A stretch of DNA of 64,000 nt from Termitomyces sp. T153 (taxonomy: Eukaryota; Basidiomycota; Agaricomycetes; Agaricales; Lyophyllaceae), in assembly GCA_018296165.2 (NCBI GenBank), contig JACKQL020000052.1, positions 186,001 through 250,000 of the forward strand. The letters are read 5' to 3'. This document shows, piece after piece, positions 1 to 12,017 of the stretch; the first letter of the stretch is position 1, and each line of letters begins with the position of its first letter. The notes beneath the pieces were generated by a model, which saw only the letters and a list, made by a program, of their open reading frames with translations, was not told where the DNA came from and ran no database searches. Both the position numbers and the translations under genes were made by a program.

Positions 1-1
1 G

Positions 2-2556
2 CCTGCCCCAGATCCTGTTGCTTCACAAAAACAGAAAGCCAAAAATGCCAAGTTGCAAGAAAAACTTGAAGCAGATTATATACGTGCCTCACGAATTAGA
101 ACAAAAAGTCGTGCGACTCTCATCGTGTGCCCTCTTTCAACAGTATCAAATTGGGAAGATCAGCTTAGAGAGCACTGGAATGGTGAAGTGACAGTCTTTG
201 GAGGCAGTGGAGGTACATATGCCCCTTCCACACCCTCCCAATCAATGTCACAACTGAGTCTTACTTTACCATCCATGGATGATGATGCCGAAGCCAAGCC
301 ACTTCCAAGAGTTTATTCGGGTGCTCCTCTCCGGGTTTACATATACCATGGAAATGCACGTAGGCCGGATCCTACATTTCTCGCCGACTTCGACTGCGTT
401 ATCACAACATTTGCTACCCTGGCCTCCGAATTTTCAAAGCAAAACAGATGTGCAGCCATTGCGGATGAAGATGAAGACGATGGGGCCAGTAGTGATACGA
501 TTGGGGCTGATTTTGACGAACATGGGAATCAAATCGTGAAGATAACGAAAGCCAAAAAGAGTGGTCTGAAGAGGAAGAAATCTACCATAACCGGGACCGG
601 CAACTGTGAAGCAACTAGTGCTCTTCAGAGTATCCATTGGTTTCGTGTCGTCCTCGACGAAGCACAGTCAGTGGTATTTTTTTCTCTTGTTGGGCTCTTT
701 TCGTGTTGATATACTCGCATAGCTCTATCAAAGAAACTGGTACTGTTGGTAGTCGTGCCTCATGCGATTTAATGGCCGACCGACGTCTTTGCTTGACTGG
801 AACACCTGTGCAAAATAAGTTGGATGATGTATTTGCTCTTATCAAATTCCTTCGCTTGGAACCATTCAACGACAAAAATATCTGGACAGAATTCATCGGC
901 AGCCCCGTAAAATTCGGGCAGGCGTTGGGAATTGCACGTCTTCAAACGATAATGAAGTGCATCACCCTTCGTCGAACTAAGGAGACGAAGAATCAAGATG
1001 GTCAGAACATTCTCGCTTTACCCCCAAGGCGAGACGAGCTGCGTCTTCTAAAATTCTGCCCTGAGGAGCAGGGAATCTACGACCGGTTTTTCAATGAATC
1101 TAAAGCCGAATTCACGGAAATGACATCGAAAAACGAGGTGATGAAGAACTATGTCGGTATCCTTCAGAAGATACTGCGGCTTCGTCAAATTTGCGACCAT
1201 TTTGAATTGGTCCAAGGAAAAGGCCCTGATCAAACTGTCTCCCAAGAATCTACTGCGTCATATGAAGATCTTGTCGCTGACATTTCAAAGGACGGACTGA
1301 ACGCAACGCGTGCCGCAGCTATCTTCGCCATCTTGCGTGAATCGGCAACAACGCAATGCGTCGAGTGTGGCGGCGAGCTTTGTATACCTGCTGATTCGCC
1401 AGGGGACGGGCTCGAGGTCGAGGGGCCTTCGACCGCAAAGCGAGGTCGTAAGGGCAAAGGACCTGCCTCCCGAGGATCGACCCGTGCCAGCAGTCCAAGC
1501 AGTCCGCGACCCATCTTGACGCGATGTCAACACCTTTTTTGCCTTGAGTGCTATCGAAATTCGATTTGTCCTGGCTGGCCAAACGTGGACCCCGGTACTC
1601 GACGATCTTGTTCCGCATGCCAATCCGGACTCGCGCCACTAGACGCGGTTGAAATTAAGCCAGAGTTGTTGGATGTAACGGCTTTGAAAAAGAAGCCTCG
1701 AAAGCGTGAAAAGAGGCAAAAAGGAGTTCCTACGGAACATTTTCAATCGTCTACGAAGGTGAATGCACTCATGACTGATCTCATTAGTTTTTCTCGGGCG
1801 AACCCTCACTCGGCAAATTACGATCCTTCTTCTATTGAAGTCCAAATGGTCGATGATAAAGGAAATCAAGTGGATGATGGAGTAGTGAAAACCGTCGTAT
1901 TGTACGCCTTCGTCTTTGCGTGTACGATTTGAAGTTCAGATCAATTCCCAGCTCGCAATGGACCACCATGCTTGACAAGTGTGTCACAACTTTCCCATCA
2001 CAGAGGCCTAAACTTGACTTTCTGTAGGATTGAGGATGCTTTAGAGCAACACTGCATTCAGTATGATCGACTAGACGGCACAATGAAACGTGATGATCGA
2101 ACGCGAGCTATGGACGAATTGAAATACAACCCACGATGTGAAGTCTTGCTCGTTAGCTTGAAGGCTGGAGGTGTCGGCCTGAACCTTACCGCTGCACAGC
2201 GAGTGTATCTAATGGATCCTTATTGGTATGTCATACATCCAGATCGTCATTCGCTCAGGGATAATTTCAGCTTAGGAATCCCGCTGTCGAGAATCAAGCG
2301 GTGGATCGTATCGTGAGTGGACTAATTTGACATTGCTGTCGTGTCATGCTCTGACAACTATCTTCAGCATCGTCTTGGACAGACAAGACCTGTTACAACC
2401 GTTAAATTGATTATCGAAAACTCTATAGAGGCTCGGCTATTGGAAGTACAGAAAAAGAAAATCGATCTCGCCAATTTGACTCTCGGCGGTCAAAGTTACA
2501 GCAAGACGGAGTTATTGCAACGGAGGGTGGAAGAGTTAGAACAGCTGTTTGGCTGA
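2..2556 (+). CDS. RING-finger SNF2-family DNA-dependent ATPase (Rad5/HLTF/Uls1-like), 5' partial
   Basis: The frame is open at the window edge, so the N-terminus lies outside. Exons read 2-670, 723-1896, 1935-1978, 2028-2225, 2276-2312 and 2368-2556. The first helicase half shows LIVCPLSTVSNW and the DEAQ box (656-667), then LTGTPVQNKLDD. A RING finger is inserted between the two helicase halves (about 1357-1625: CVEC, CQHLFC, CSAC), which is diagnostic of the Rad5/HLTF/Uls1 group. The C-terminal half has a GGVGLNL motif, DPYW split by an intron, and HRLGQTRPV. Known members are nuclear translocases, some acting as ubiquitin or SUMO-targeted ligases in DNA damage tolerance. Which subfamily this is cannot be told without the N-terminus. 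Oddity: the first intron with plain GT-AG ends (671-722) leaves the frame one base out, although all later introns fit. Confidence 0.9.
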
Positions 2557-2655
2557 GAAGGGGTATCATAAACATTTTATAGTACTATTCTACATTTTAG
2601 TCCAACTTGATCTCGTACAGTAATCACTATTCCATGTAATTCGACAAGGAACAAT

Positions 2656-4625
2656 TTAGAAGGCGAAGTGAGCAACGTTCTTCCTGGATCCGAAAAGATA
2701 AACTGTCAAAAGTCAACAAAAATCAACAATGACGGAACAGCCACATACCGATAACCTGACTTACAAACAGACCTATAGTAACACCTGCAGCAACAGATAT
2801 CATGCGTAGAGCTAAGGAAAACCCCCCGGAGTACTGTTCGGCTGAGCTATGGTACGTCTGTGTCAGACCACCTCCTTGAGCTATTCCAGACTGATTCAAT
2901 GGTGTGGTTAGACTTGAGCGGCAGCCACCAGATGTTCGAACGCACAGGGACCAGAAACAGGACGCCTGTAACCATTGAGGTAAAAGCTGTTCCACGAACT
3001 AGTCGAGAGTAAAGGTTTCCAAGTGTCCCAAGAACGAAAGCGCCGGTGGCCGATATGAGATCAATCCTTCCCGGAAGAGCCATGCTTGTGGCCCGATTTG
3101 CGGCGTAGGCACAGCAGGAAAATGTTACCATTACTAAAAGCTGCCACTGATTCCACGCTTGAAGATTGGACAAGGAAGAGCACGTCGAATAAATTGGTAC
3201 AAGGAAGAACATAGCCCACCACGGTAGCGGTTGCTTGAACCAAGGCTCAGAAGCGTCACGCGGACAACCTTGGAAGATAACTAAGAGCACATTTCCGTCA
3301 TCCAAGTATATATAGTCACCTTTAATAAGGTTCAAGATTTGGCTCGAGTTTCCCTGAGCTAAGACTCCAGAGATAGACCTAAAAGGTGTAGTTCCATTGA
3401 CCATCGTAAAGGTTCCGTGCGTGTAGATCATGTCCGTTGGGGTGTTGCCACGGTAGTATGCATGACGCGCACGCCGATCTACAACCAGATACAGATCAGA
3501 TCCTATGGTGAGGCCAAAACCCTGTGACAAAATTGAACTAGTGAGCATAATCGAGAGTTGTCAAGGATGAAGCTCACCAGAAACAAAGTATATATGATAG
3601 CGTACACGATCCTTACAGACCCACAGAAAATATTCCTTGACATGAGCTCAAGAGCACTAGTTACTGAATTCCAAAACAAGTAAAGTATATAAGAAGAAAC
3701 CCTATGATACGTTGAAAATTACTCACAGACGGTAAATCCAGGGAGAATCAGAACCACTCCAGCGGAGGATATTGCACTATAACAAAACAGGTGGCCAGGA
3801 ATACTGCTTAAACCTCGGGCTACAAATGCAACAATAATCGACACGGATATCCTGTCAATGCGCGGTCAACCTCATGGCAAACAAAGTCTGAAAACGACCT
3901 ACTCATACACATTCGCATACATAGAGCTTTTGTTGGCTGCATTCAACCCGAGATATTGTAAACAACACGCACAGGCTCCGCTGATCCACAAATCAACCAC
4001 AGACCCTCCAAAGGATAAGACACATATGATGGCGGCGCAGACAAAGGCAACAGCACAGCGAACAAGAAGAGGATAAATAGGAGGGGACTGCAAGAGCTTC
4101 CTAAGAGCTTCAGTCCCAGCCTCAGCACCCATGTTGTCGTGCAGTACATCTCGATAGATCATGTGAACTTTGTGGAGAGAACTTAAGGCAATACGACCTG
4201 TGGCGCGTACGAAATGTGTACGGCTGGATCTGGTATCCCCATTTCGTATAGACACAATGATCATGTTTGGGAGGTGGACAAATTCTTGATGGGATATAAG
4301 ATCAAAACATGTGTGGTGGAGCCAGAGTCACTAACCCGCTTGAGTATCGAGGATATCGGAGGCTGCCTTGAGCTGTGATTCGATGCGATGAGAGGGCGCT
4401 CCAAAAGATAGTAAAGCTTTGGCAAGTTTCAATATAAATTTTCGTCTGTTCGTCACGTCTGCTCATGGCGGCGGTTAGTAAGTTATTACTCGCAAAGCGG
4501 ACATGTTATTGACCTTCGACGTTGTTGATGATGACTGCTCCTGTGTTCTTTGTACGGACAATGTTACGAAGAGGACGAAGAGTATCCACTACGGACGACC
4601 ATTTCGTAATATCCTTTCTATGCAT
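2656..4625 (-). CDS. ThrE/DUF1212-type membrane protein (pheromone-regulated Prm10-like)
   Basis: At least seven exons. The proposed start is the ATG at 4623-4625. After an exon with RPLRNIVRT comes a spliced exon with FILKLAKALLSFGAPSHRIE, then HKVHMIYRDVLHD, the hydrophobic WISGACACCLQYLGLN, ISVSIIVAFVARG, then a second set of membrane segments with GNLYSRLVRGTAFTSMV. The last exon ends SRKNVAHFAF with stop at 2656-2658. This is the two-part layout of the fungal threonine/serine exporter-like family (N-terminal ThrE plus ThrE_2), predicted to span the membrane about ten times. The substrate in fungi is not established. The long N-terminal extension of some homologues is not seen: the stop of the upstream regulator gene lies only about 118 bases from the chosen start, so either the gene starts here or a small upstream exon was missed. 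Confidence 0.82.
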
Positions 4626-4742
4626 GATGGTAGTTTACAGGAAGAGAAAATGGTCATAATTGGCTACAAATTCAAACAAGGCAATTACATAAGGATAGTC
4701 CGTCGATGAAAAATACAAATGTATGTAGTACATAAAAGCATA

Positions 4743-7700
4743 TTACCAGATTTGAGGAGCAGGTGGCATGTAGTCGGTGGGTAACAAGAACGCATCCATT
4801 CCGTTTTGAGTGAAAGAGTTTCCGCCCAAACTTTGATCCGATATCCAAACGGGCAGCTGTTCGTTTGCAGTTGCCTCAAATCCTCGCCAGATGTGTTCCG
4901 CCTCAGGTATACCATGGTGATAAGGCTGTTGAAGCTGCATTTGCTGTTGCTGGGGGTGGTGCGGCACATGATGCTGATGCGATAAACCTCCACTACCTCC
5001 GTGTTGACCGTGTATTTGATCGGAAAGCGAGGTGTCATATTGAGAGATAAATGGTTCCTGATGTCTCTGATGGGAAACTGGACCAGGGCCTGATATAGCC
5101 CCAGCAGGATGATCTAAAGAAATTGGCACTGCTCGATAGGGTTCACGTGTGTTCTTTGGAGAACGAGATGTCGACCCAGGTTTTCGCTTCTTTGAGCGCT
5201 TCAGCATCAATTGAAGCGTCAATGCGTAACGCTTGCCAGGAACTACGATTGACGTATCAGGGATTTCATCTTAAATCAAGTTTTCTGATTGCACCTTCTG
5301 ACATCAGACTAGCCAATCGTTCAACTTGAGACCTGATCTCGGTCACATTACAATCGTTCGGGCTAGTCAAAGACTCAATACGATGATTCTGAGGGTCAAG
5401 ATTGCATGACATACAAAAGGCGGGCTAAACGCAAAAGAAATGATGCGGCAAAGGTTGCTGTTGCGTGTGTGTAGTGAACAGCTGAGGGAGCGAAATGTTA
5501 TATATTTTCAACGAGGGAAAAGGACAAGCTACACACCATACTTCATTCCTTCCCGATAAGCCGGAGAGTTAACAGTGATATCCAACCCTTGGTGGGCAAT
5601 CTGAATAGAGCGAATAGCAAGTTGTCGCTGCGGAGGAGGCATATTTTGGACATCATCAGGTCCATTGATACCCCTCAGGGCAGTGGCATTGTGGAACAGC
5701 TCAGCATGTAGATGTTGACTTTGCAAACTTTGCCGATAGAACGCTAGATCAGACAGTCAATGGGTGATTACTTGTATATCAGGGACGATCCAGACCTGCA
5801 TCCTCATATTTTTGAGAGAACGCGTGGTCCCAAACTTTAAACCAATTAGTGAACTCTGCATCTGCCTCTCGCAGACGTGCAAAGTGTTCTTCTCTGACGG
5901 GGCCTTCAATAGGAGACATAGCATTGTGGACCCTCTCCCGAATCGCCATGAGTTCGACAGTAGAAACAAGGCGCATGTCATCTTCAATTGCCAAGGGGTG
6001 CTGAAGAAGCATCCGACATTCTTGTATAGTTTCGTCTTCTTTTAAAACAGCTGGTCGCCCAGTACCGTAGGAAAGCCTGCTCCGAAACATTCATTAGGAA
6101 TTTATAGCGGATCAGAACACAAACACTGACTGATGTTCGAAAAGGTATAAGCAAAACCACGTGCGAGCAGCGATAACAAGTTCCCTGTCTTCGACAGGAT
6201 CTGCCTTGTGAGCTTTCATACGTCGAAGGAGTCGCGGCCAAGCTTTGTGCATTGCTAGGTCAAATATTGAAAACTGAGAAGCTATCCGAGTAAATGAAGG
6301 CTTACAAAGCTCCATAGCCATGCGCACCGCATGACCACCACTTAACCAACCATTGTCAGACCAACCGGCGACGAGAACTGTCAGATGATTTTTCCTCGAA
6401 CTTCAACTAATGAGAACGATCCACGTACTCATCGCCTGGACCGCTTCGCTTCGCATGACAGGCGCAAATAGGGTCGCACACGAGATGGCTTGAACTTCTT
6501 CTAAAATTCTTAAATGAACATCGCTCGGAGTACCTACGGCGAGTCGGTCAACAAAAGAAGAATGTGATTGTGATACACACCTCCACCATCACGAACGCGA
6601 GCCGCAACCATACAGATGCAGTCGACAGCGAAAGGAGAGCGCTCATGAAGAGCATCGAAGGTATCATGAGCCTCATCGAAGACAGGTCTGCAATTGTGAG
6701 CTGACAGCACAGGCAGTGAGAAGAAAAGAGCATACAAAAAAGTTGAGCACCCGTGGTAGAAGCTATGTAGAACGTGAGGGGGGCGGGCTCGCAGTCAGTA
6801 TATGGAAAACGAACATAGAGAAAAGTTCCCGCGCTTCAACTTCTGAAATGATGTTCTTTGTCACCACTGCAAATAACTATGAATAACAGAGCAGAAAAGC
6901 GTGCCCAGATGATGAAGGTTACCATCGGGGAAAGTCAAGTTGCGATGTTTGTGGCGGATTTTTCTGCGCTTGGAAGGCCTTCCTAGTCTGTCAGGGGATG
7001 GTGTGCGGGCACGACTTTGTGGTCCACTACTATCTCCGTTTTCCTAATTCAGGAAGAAATTAAAGTACATCACAATTATCTTTCGTTGTGCTTACTTTAG
7101 CAGCTCTTTCGATAGCTACATCAGCCAATCCTCTGAGTACTTCCCAGGGTGCGACAAGGCCGGAAGCAGGTAGTTCTCCGTTGTCTTCGTCATCAATATC
7201 AGAGGAATTCGCGCTGGCTGCGTTTGATGTCGCATGTCTCTTCATACCGGATGTTTGACTCCGTGAGATAGGATGCGGATGTTGGTTTTCCAGGGCTTGA
7301 TATCGCAGGGATGAAACATTACTCTGAGCTGTAGGAGGTCCCATGGACGAGATGCTGGAAAATGGAGGTAATACTGGTCCTTGTCCTGAGCCATGGTTGT
7401 AAGCATGGGGGCTTTGATGACTAGCATACGATTGTGGTATCATTGAAAAACTAGAGTCGGTATTGGATGGGACTGGAGGAGGCATAGAACCCTATTGTTT
7501 GAGGTCAATGATAGTTACATGTTTTTTAAAATGAGAACAAACCTGGTGCGATGGGGAAAATACAGTTGGACCCCCTGAGGGTGATGGATGGATTTCAGAC
7601 ATATGTTGATGGGTAGCGGTCGGCGTTGACATCGATGGAGAACTCATGTTGGGTGAGTGTTGTTGATGAAAAGGTTGAGGGTACGCAGAAGGCGATCGAG

Positions 7701-8236
7701 CAATGAGACCACCCCGTAGATGAGCCACTAGTTCTGTGAGAGTGTTCGAAATAGCCGTTTGAGTTTGGCGGATATCGGCAACATGAGCCTCCAAACTTCG
7801 AATACGCCTGACCAAAGGGCGTTAGTAATGCTCATAGGCACATGTAGCGTCTGCATTGTCCACTTACTCAAGACCAGCTTCTCCAGTAAGAGTAGCTTCT
7901 CTCGACGGTTTCTCAAACAGGCATTCAAGGTTCGTATTGCGACACCGTTTACAAGGAGGGTTATCAGCGCCCTCGCATCTCATCTTCTGTTTCCGACAGG
8001 CATTCTGTTGGGGCTGATGAGCTACACAATGTAGAGAGTACAAATACGCTAACACAGGCTCCTGAGTATACCATGAGAAATGAGAATATTGTCAGTATCC
8101 AAGTCTGACTGAAGGATGGAGGAACCATACGGGGAACACGGTTAAGGGTTTTGACGACTGGTTTGGTATCGCGTTTATCTGGCTTCTCGTCGATCTCTAG
8201 CTTTTGGGGGGCCGAGGCACCTCCAGTGGTGTCCAT
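4743..8236 (-). CDS. Zn2Cys6 transcription factor (PriB-like), many introns
   Basis: Starts at MDTTGG (ATG 8234-8236). The zinc cluster is assembled by splicing: the first Cys codon (8054-8056) ends one exon, and after a 49-nt intron (8005-8053) the next exon begins NAC. This gives C-x2-C-x6-C-x7-C-x2-C-x6-C with basic residues (RKQKMRC). A short coiled-coil stretch follows (about 7640-7815, IRSLEAHVADIRQTQ), then Ser/Pro/His-rich linker, then GLADVAIERAAK and the fungal regulatory middle homology domain (about 5530-6740, with LHERSPFAVDCICMVAARVRDG). The C-terminus is Gln/His-rich and ends at 4743. The motif order resembles PriB of Lentinula and related basidiomycete factors. It should act in the nucleus as a DNA-binding regulator; targets are unknown. 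It reads toward the ThrE-like gene on the same strand. Confidence 0.85.
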
Positions 8237-8559
8237 CGTACTCACAAAGTTTTGGGTAGAGGAGGGAAAAAAGAAAGGTAGGAGATTACGGGGAAGGTAG
8301 TCAACTTGAACCCACAAGGACAAATTGAACCACCGATTTGGAAATACGTCAACGACCCGCAACAAACAACACCATTGCTAAGTCGATATCATTTCTATCG
8401 ACATTTATTATACCGGGCGGCACTGGACAGAAAGGATTCAATCAGTTTCCACCTTAAAATAATGAAAATGTCAACTTTTCACGTGAATTTTTTCCGTATT
8501 AACTCACAATCCAACTTTCAAAACGACCTTTGCTGAATCAACTTTGAATTCAACTTTCG
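8237..8559. other. Spacer between regulator start and thiol-enzyme pseudogene
   Basis: Holds the 5' region of the minus-strand Zn2Cys6 gene. Two CACGTG-containing spots lie near its right part (about 8479 and 8562). No gene was recognised. Sequence homologous to the missing 5' half of the adjacent pseudogene was not seen. Confidence 0.4.
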
Positions 8560-9190
8560 GCACGTGATGTCAAACCCAGGACTGACGCTATACTTCTCGT
8601 ACATTTATGGTGGCACGCACAATCAGCTGAAGGTTCTCTTCAAGTGTTACGGCGCCACAACGAAATTCGCACCGGGGGATAGTCAAGTGATGGAAGCATT
8701 AATCGATGAAAACACCCATCCTTTGTTGTGCGAAACCATTGGGAACCCACGATACAACGTTCCCAATATCCCTGCCCTTACAGCTCTCGCGCATCGTCAT
8801 GGCATCCCCCTGGTCGTGGACAATACTTTCGGCATATGAGGTACTATTGCTCGGCCTCTGAAACTCAGCGCGGATATTGTTATGGAATCTGCAAATAAGG
8901 TTTATTGAGCCGGTTGAGGTCTTGAGTTCGACAACTGACCCATATCTAGTGGATAGGCGGTCACGGTACAGTCATCGGTGGTGTCATCGTGAATAGTGGA
9001 CGCTTTGATTGGGGAGCATAGATGAAATTTCCTGGTTTCACTATTCCCATCAAAGGTCTTTGCTCATATGGTTCTCGTCCATACATGTAGGTTTTCAAAA
9101 AAAAGACTTTCACCACCAAGCTCCGATTCGACCTTTTACGCGATCTCAGTGCTTGCCTTGCCCCGCAATCCGCTTGGCTTCTCATCCAGG
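8560..9190 (+). pseudogene. Decayed O-acetylhomoserine sulfhydrylase (Cys/Met PLP enzyme) fragment
   Basis: Translation gives YIYGGTHNQLKVLFK, then CETIGNPRYNVPNIPAL and HGIPLVVDNTF, all characteristic of the homocysteine synthase family. An in-frame TGA follows at 8837-8839 where the family has Gly. The frame continues as ARPLKLSADIVMESANK. A GT-AG intron (8899-8950) lies exactly after this lysine, and the next exon begins WIGGHGTVIGG, so the PLP-lysine region is still recognisable. A second stop, TAG at 9019-9021, follows FDWGA. A third in-frame remnant, KLRFDLLRDL and SAWLLIQG, lies at 9109-9190. The N-terminal part of the enzyme and the real C-terminus are missing. Conserved intron position with stops points to a duplicated genomic copy that decayed, not a retro-copy. 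Confidence 0.85.
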
Positions 9191-9512
9191 GATATATGTA
9201 CTTACACCTATGTTCCAGTATGATGCTCATCAATTTGCGAGACTCTTTCCCTATGCGTTGAATGCCATCTTTTCAATGCAATGGCCCTGGCAATATGCCT
9301 TGAGTTCACCCCAAAGTTGCAGGTAACCCCGTGACGTGGGCGTTGCTGCAACGACGAGACCTCCTTTGGACATTGTCCTCCATGATGTTCCATGATGTCG
9401 ACAACGTTCTCCATGACGTTGCTGTCGCCCCTTTGTACCCGTCACCGTCGCCATTCATCGCACCTTGGTTCTCTCACCTCTTTGATACTGTTCTTGGCTC
9501 CCCATTCCTAAC
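9191..9512. other. Gene-poor spacer
   Basis: Downstream of the sulfhydrylase pseudogene. No convincing continuation of that enzyme and no other gene was seen. Confidence 0.4.
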
Positions 9513-10209
9513 AATGTCGGATGTACCCGACTTGGAACTTGTTGATGGAGCCCCTCTCATCATCCCACATGTGCATACCATCGCACGCTCATCATCATCA
9601 ACACCGACTGTTGACCCATCCACCTTTTTGTTCGTTCGATTTGATTTCAATGTTTCGACACCAAAATCGCTCTCCATTCAAGAGTATTTTACCCCACATC
9701 TGGGACGTTCTTTCAACCCCTAGGTCACCCTATACCTTGTATACTCACAGCTACGGGTCACACAAAGGACACATACAAAATATTCTGATGGCTCAATCAA
9801 CTACAACGAGCTTGATTTCCTCGGCGGCGAGGAGGGCGAACTCGTTGCTATTGATGACAAAGCATGCTTTTTTGTGGATGCTTATTATAGATCATGCGCA
9901 GTGACAGGCATAGGTACGTCCTCCTATCTGATTGTGTCATTATTTCACTGAGCACGACCCACGCCATCCCAACTTGGGGGTTGTTCCGTAATCCTTTAGT
10001 CAGCCCCGTGTTATTCAGTAGCCTGATTCGTTGACGCATCTGCCTGCGTCGATGGCCTCTGTGCAATTTGTGATCCCCATTGTGAATGATATTATACCAC
10101 TGCTTTTTGCTTTATAAGGGATCTCGGCGAGGAGGACTCTGAAGGTGCAGAACACAAACATGGATTAGTGAATTTGAAGCAGAATGAAGCAATCGAGGAT
10201 TCCAAGTGA
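9513..10209 (+). CDS. Possible small hypothetical gene
   Basis: Not recognised. An ATG at 9513 opens a frame beginning MSDVPDLELVDGAPL that runs to a TAG at 9721-9723. The same frame reopens immediately and reads INYNELDFLGGEEGELVAID then CFFVDAYYRS, followed by a GT and AG pair (about 9913-10020) and a later acidic stretch DLGEEDSEGAEHKHG ending at 10207-10209. The composition after the stop looks more protein-like than chance, so this may be a short gene with a tiny intron around the TAG, or a decayed gene. No domain was identified and exon borders are uncertain. Confidence 0.25.
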
Positions 10210-10696
10210 TTGGCAGTTCAACTCTTTGAATCGAAGTTTGAGCTCAAATCAAGTCACGTGTGGAAAGTGAAAGTCGATGTTGATTTGGATCATTTTGTCC
10301 AAGGAGTCCCCTCATAATTTATCGGGGACAGAGGGATTCATTCCGAGATGAGACGCCATTAAACTTGATTTTTTCTTACACTGGTTCCACATTGACAATT
10401 ACTCTAGGAAATTGAATGAATTTTTTCGAACCGGCTCGGTGCATATTTCAATTATAATATTACATTTACTTTACTACTAGGACCTCTCGTGAACATTTAC
10501 ACTTTCAAGACTGAAGAACTAAGGACTTTTGACAGAATATATCTCATCCAATCTATGCCAAAACCTCTTGATCCAAGTAGTTAGCTCATGTTGGCGTCGT
10601 GATGATCGACTGGATGGGGTAAAGTCAAGCGGAACAAACATGGTTAAAGTGTGCGCGTCGACCCTTGGCACCGACTTCTCTGCTAATAAAGAGATA
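10210..10696. other. Upstream region of ARPC5 gene
   Basis: About 490 bases that include the 5' region of the Arp2/3 gene. The ARPC5 frame stays open upstream of the chosen ATG back to about 10529, but the conserved family start matches 10697. No other feature was recognised. Confidence 0.45.
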
Positions 10697-11342
10697 ATGG
10701 AAGCAGCGTTCCGCAAGATCGATGTCGATCAATACGACGAGGATGTTCTCCAGGAGTCCGAGCTATACGATACAGACCCACGAGAGCCTTCACAAGTACT
10801 AGAAGAAGCGAAGCAACGACAAGTCGTTGTCCGTACCTCACTGGCGAGGTGGGTCAAAGTCTTGCATAGGCGGGCCTCAATCCACACTGTCTTGCACATT
10901 ACAGAAACGATATTGTGGGCGCGCTTTCTACAGTTCTAGAGAACGCACCCTATGGCTCCAACGTTGACCAGGCAAAGGTGTATCTGAATGCCTTCTTGGA
11001 TTAGCTCTCGCTCAATCAGATGACAGAACATCACATTGCAGACCTTGCTCACCATCCTGAACACGACAAAGTCTACAGACATACCCTCTGTCATCAAATT
11101 GTTGTCGCAAGATGCTCAAGATACCCTCATGAAATACTTATACAAAGGGATGGCGATGCCAGGATGGGGAGACATCAGTGGCAGTGTGCTGCTTGGATGG
11201 CATGAAAAGGTAAGTCATCCACTCAGTGTTCGAGTTATGGAATCATTATACTGATACTGAATGTCAACCATGTCTTCAGCTCACAGAGATTGCAGGCACA
11301 GGCTGTATTGTAAGGGCAATGACAGACCGACGGCTTGTATAA
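10697..11342 (+). CDS. ARPC5: Arp2/3 complex subunit 5 (p16-Arc)
   Basis: Four exons (10697-10848, 10905-10977, 11027-11209, 11280-11342) sum to 471 nt, 156 aa plus stop, the normal size of the subunit. Key matches are AFRKIDVDQYDEDVL at the N-terminus, GALSTVLENAPYGSN in the middle, LSQDAQDTLMKYLYKGMA, then WGDISGSVLLGWHEK and a C-terminal GTGCIVRAMTDRR. The protein is a structural subunit of the actin-nucleating Arp2/3 complex, needed for branched actin at cortical patches and endocytic sites. The start at 10697 is chosen because MEAAFRKID matches the family start. An in-frame ATG at 10641 would add 19 residues without similarity. All introns are GT-AG, 49-70 nt. Confidence 0.95.
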
Positions 11343-12017
11343 ACTTCCTGGATGTCCAATCATTCATTTTGTTCATCACGGAAGTCTATATTCGTTGTCC
11401 AAGAAAATGAGACCGCTGTACCTTAATGAGACCGCTGTACCTTCGTAATCGCTAAGTATCTCTCCATATCTAAGGCGAGAATATACAAGATACTGCAGCG
11501 CCAAATCAGTGTATCAATTGAATAGCATATTTAGGTGTTTCTGATAGATTAAACACTACCTCGCTTTGCAATATCGTGCATATATAATGCATCTGATGCG
11601 GTTATGCATATTTAAGTCCTGCGCCCGAAGCGATCCGGTGAGCATCAACGCGATCTGAATGCTTTCACACTCAAACCCTTCCCGTCACAAAAAACGAGTG
11701 TGCGCCTATCTCTGATGCTTTGAATTGAAGATGACCTCTTCATGTCTGCCCATGTCGTTCTATCAACCAGTGACTGTCTCGGAACTCACAAGCTCCGTGA
11801 TATATCAAGTCTCCCGGTTTGAATAGATCCAGTGGTCAGTGGCTCGTTAACGCAGATGCCCGTCTCTGCGACTCCAAAACACCTCGCAATAACTCTTCTC
11901 CTACGCTTGTGACATAGCTATAGACAAGACTGCTTATCGGCGTTCAGAAGATTTTCATATTCATCAGTACTTGTTATCACAGCCGGAAAACAGTCCGTTT
12001 ACTTATAGTACCAATAA
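11343..12017. other. Intergenic region between ARPC5 and SEC3 (convergent ends)
   Basis: Contains the 3' ends of the two convergent genes. The only structure seen is a short tandem duplication at 11407-11444. No gene was recognised. Confidence 0.5.
11407..11444. repeat. Two-copy 19-bp tandem repeat
   Basis: The unit starts ATGAGACCGCTG and occurs at 11407-11425 and 11426-11444, identical except for the last base. It lies just downstream of ARPC5. Confidence 0.8.

Noticed and set aside
4503..4709. 68-codon plus-strand frame
   Set aside because: It is antisense to the first exons of the ThrE-like gene, which give matching family sequence (RPLRNIVRT) on the minus strand.
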